From Nocardioides bruguierae (GTDB lineage Bacteria > Actinomycetota > Actinomycetes > Propionibacteriales > Nocardioidaceae), in the NCBI RefSeq assembly GCF_023656415.1, contig NZ_JAMOIL010000010.1:62001-126000 (forward strand): a DNA stretch of 64,000 bases, in the 5' to 3' direction. Positions within the stretch are counted from its first letter, which is position 1. Each line of letters opens with the position of its first letter. This document shows, in pieces, positions 62,930-64,000 of the stretch. The notes under the pieces are model-generated. The model saw only the letters and a program-made list of their open reading frames with translations. It did not search any database and was not told the origin of the DNA. Position numbers and translations under genes: made by a program.

Positions 62930-63850
62930 TCAGCGGGTGGGGACGAGCGCCGCGGCGAGGTCGCCGTGCTCGGCGACCCGGGCCAGCGTCTCGCCGAGCG
63001 TCACCTGCTCCAGGCCCAGCGGGTCCTCGGCGCCGGCCTCCACCTCGGCCCACGTGACGGGGGCCGCGACGGTCGGTCGGTCCCGCCCGCGCAGCGAGTA
63101 GGGGCTCACCGTGGTCTTGGACGCGGCGTTCTGCGACCAGTCCAGGAAGACGCGCCCGACTCGGCGTGTCTTGGTCATCGTGGCCGTCACGAGGCGCGGG
63201 TGGTCGCGGGCGAGACCCTCGGCCAGCTCCTTGGCGACGGCCGTGGCGTCCTCGGAGGCGCGGCGCGGCCGCAGGGGGGCGTACAGGTGCAGGCCCTTGC
63301 TGCCGGAGAGCACCGGCACCACCTCCAGGCCCGCGCCGTCGAGCCGGTCGCGCACCTCGAGAGCCACCTGGCAGCACTGCTGGAGGCCGGCGTCCTCACC
63401 GGGGTCGAGGTCGACGACCAGCCGGTCCGCCCGGCGGGGACGGCCGGTGGCGGAGACCTGCCACTGGTGGGCGTGCAGCTCGAGCGCGGCCAGGTTGGCC
63501 AGCCAGGTCAGCGTGGCGAGCGAGTCGACGACCGGCATCTCCAGGGTGTCGCCGTGCCGGGACTCCCCGCGGGAGCCGGTGGTCGGCACGCTGACGACCC
63601 GGACCCACGACGGCGTCCCGCGTGGCGCGTTCTTCTCGTAGAAGGAGGCGTCGCCGACGCCGTGCGGCCACCGGATGCGGGTGATCGCGCGGCCGGCCAG
63701 GTGCGGCAGCAGCACGGGGGCGACCTGGGCGTAGTAGTGCAGGACCTCGCCCTTGGTGGTGCCGGTGCGCGGGTAGAGCACCTTGTCGAGGTTGGAGATC
63801 CGCAGGGTGCGGCCCTCGACCTCGACGTGCACCTCCTCGCCACCGGCCAC
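62930..63850 (-). CDS. ligD: LigD-type DNA polymerase domain protein
   Basis: A 306-aa stand-alone polymerase domain of the LigD/PolDom (archaeo-eukaryotic primase) family. The catalytic DxD is D147 and D149 (VVDLDPGE). HGDTLEMPVVDS, SGSKGLHLY and the third acid in FLDWSQN are intact. PolDoms add ribonucleotides in NHEJ gap repair. No ligase or Ku gene is visible in the window. GTG start at 63850, 3 nt after the stop of the next gene. Confidence 0.92.
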   Translation of the reverse strand: MAGGEEVHVEVEGRTLRISNLDKVLYPRTGTTKGEVLHYYAQVAPVLLPHLAGRAITRIRWPHGVGDASFYEKNAPRGTPSWVRVVSVPTTGSRGESRHGDTLEMPVVDSLATLTWLANLAALELHAHQWQVSATGRPRRADRLVVDLDPGEDAGLQQCCQVALEVRDRLDGAGLEVVPVLSGSKGLHLYAPLRPRRASEDATAVAKELAEGLARDHPRLVTATMTKTRRVGRVFLDWSQNAASKTTVSPYSLRGRDRPTVAAPVTWAEVEAGAEDPLGLEQVTLGETLARVAEHGDLAAALVPTR

Positions 63851-63853
63851 GCG

Positions 63854-64000
63854 TCAGCCCCCGATCGCGATCACGGGGGTGCCGCGGTCGTCGAGCCGGG
63901 CCAGGGCGCCGCGCAGGAACCAGCGGGGGGCGCTCACGCAGCCGGCCGTGGCGCCGTCGCCGTTGACGTGCAGGAAGATCCCGGCGCCGCGGTGGCGCAC
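63854..64000 (-). CDS. L,D-transpeptidase-like protein, C-terminal fragment
   Basis: Only the last 48 residues are in the window. FLHVNGDGATAGCVSAPRWF resembles the active-site region of YkuD-type L,D-transpeptidases (His then a Gly-Cys with catalytic Cys). The start and signal peptide lie outside. A cell-wall crosslinking role is likely but rests on a short piece. It lies 3 nt upstream of ligD. Confidence 0.6.
   Translation of the reverse strand: MRHRGAGIFLHVNGDGATAGCVSAPRWFLRGALARLDDRGTPVIAIGG

Overview
The window is very GC-rich chromosomal DNA from an actinobacterium. Gene content fits Nocardioides or a close relative (Nocardioidaceae): a mycobacterial-type clpS / DUF2017 / mec / cysO / cysM block, DUF3039 and DUF3152 proteins, TadE-like pilus genes, an ftsE-ftsX-smpB-tmRNA neighbourhood, and many leaderless genes whose -10 box lies 6-8 nt before the start codon. 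The genus is an inference from gene content. I see no insertion sequence, prophage, CRISPR array or tRNA gene.

Layout. 1-8.2 kb: the 5' part of an ABC-transporter ATPase, then a minus-strand block for cysteine synthesis through a sulfur-carrier protein (Mec protease, CysO, CysM) with a NYN-domain protein inserted, plus a NUDIX hydrolase, DUF2017 and ClpS; pncB reads away from it. 8.2-16.6 kb: pncA, a crotonase-like protein, an ArsR/MFS pair with a striking operator-like palindrome, a poly-G/poly-C inverted tract between convergent genes, a Tat-exported 5'-nucleotidase, a MarR/MFS pair and an IclR regulator. 16.7-24.5 kb: DEAD/DEAH helicase with DUF3039, YqgE, a TetR regulator, a DUF3048 lipoprotein, a FabG-type reductase, two tandem small membrane paralogs and a HIT protein. 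24.5-35.4 kb: a VanY-like M15 peptidase, a DUF1800/DUF1501 pair, a trkH-trkH-trkA potassium operon, and assorted enzymes.

35.6-49.5 kb is the cell-envelope and ribosome-rescue region: two related secreted metzincin-like proteases with fibronectin type III domains, tmRNA and smpB, ftsE-ftsX followed by a coiled-coil M23 peptidase (an EnvC-like arrangement), prfB, a CAP-domain protein and an NlpC/P60 hydrolase behind a c-di-AMP (ydaO-type) riboswitch. 49.5-56.2 kb holds two overlapping beta-class DNA methyltransferases with no visible restriction enzyme, and a seven-gene tad-type pilus operon (tadA, tadB, tadC, a pilin-like peptide, three TadE/TadG-like proteins) in which tadB appears frameshifted near its end. 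56.3-64 kb: an SDR/TetR divergent pair, ribokinase, an LLM flavin oxidoreductase, a HAD phosphatase, an OmpR-type response regulator, a TasA-like secreted protein, a stand-alone LigD-type polymerase domain and the end of an L,D-transpeptidase-like gene.

No wholly new multi-gene system stands out. The most noteworthy items are CysO with a genetically encoded C-terminal cysteine after its GG, the paired methyltransferases, the poly-G/poly-C hairpin (possibly an assembly artefact), the FtsEX-M23 linkage, the tadB frameshift, and several well-formed but unassigned palindromes upstream of regulators.
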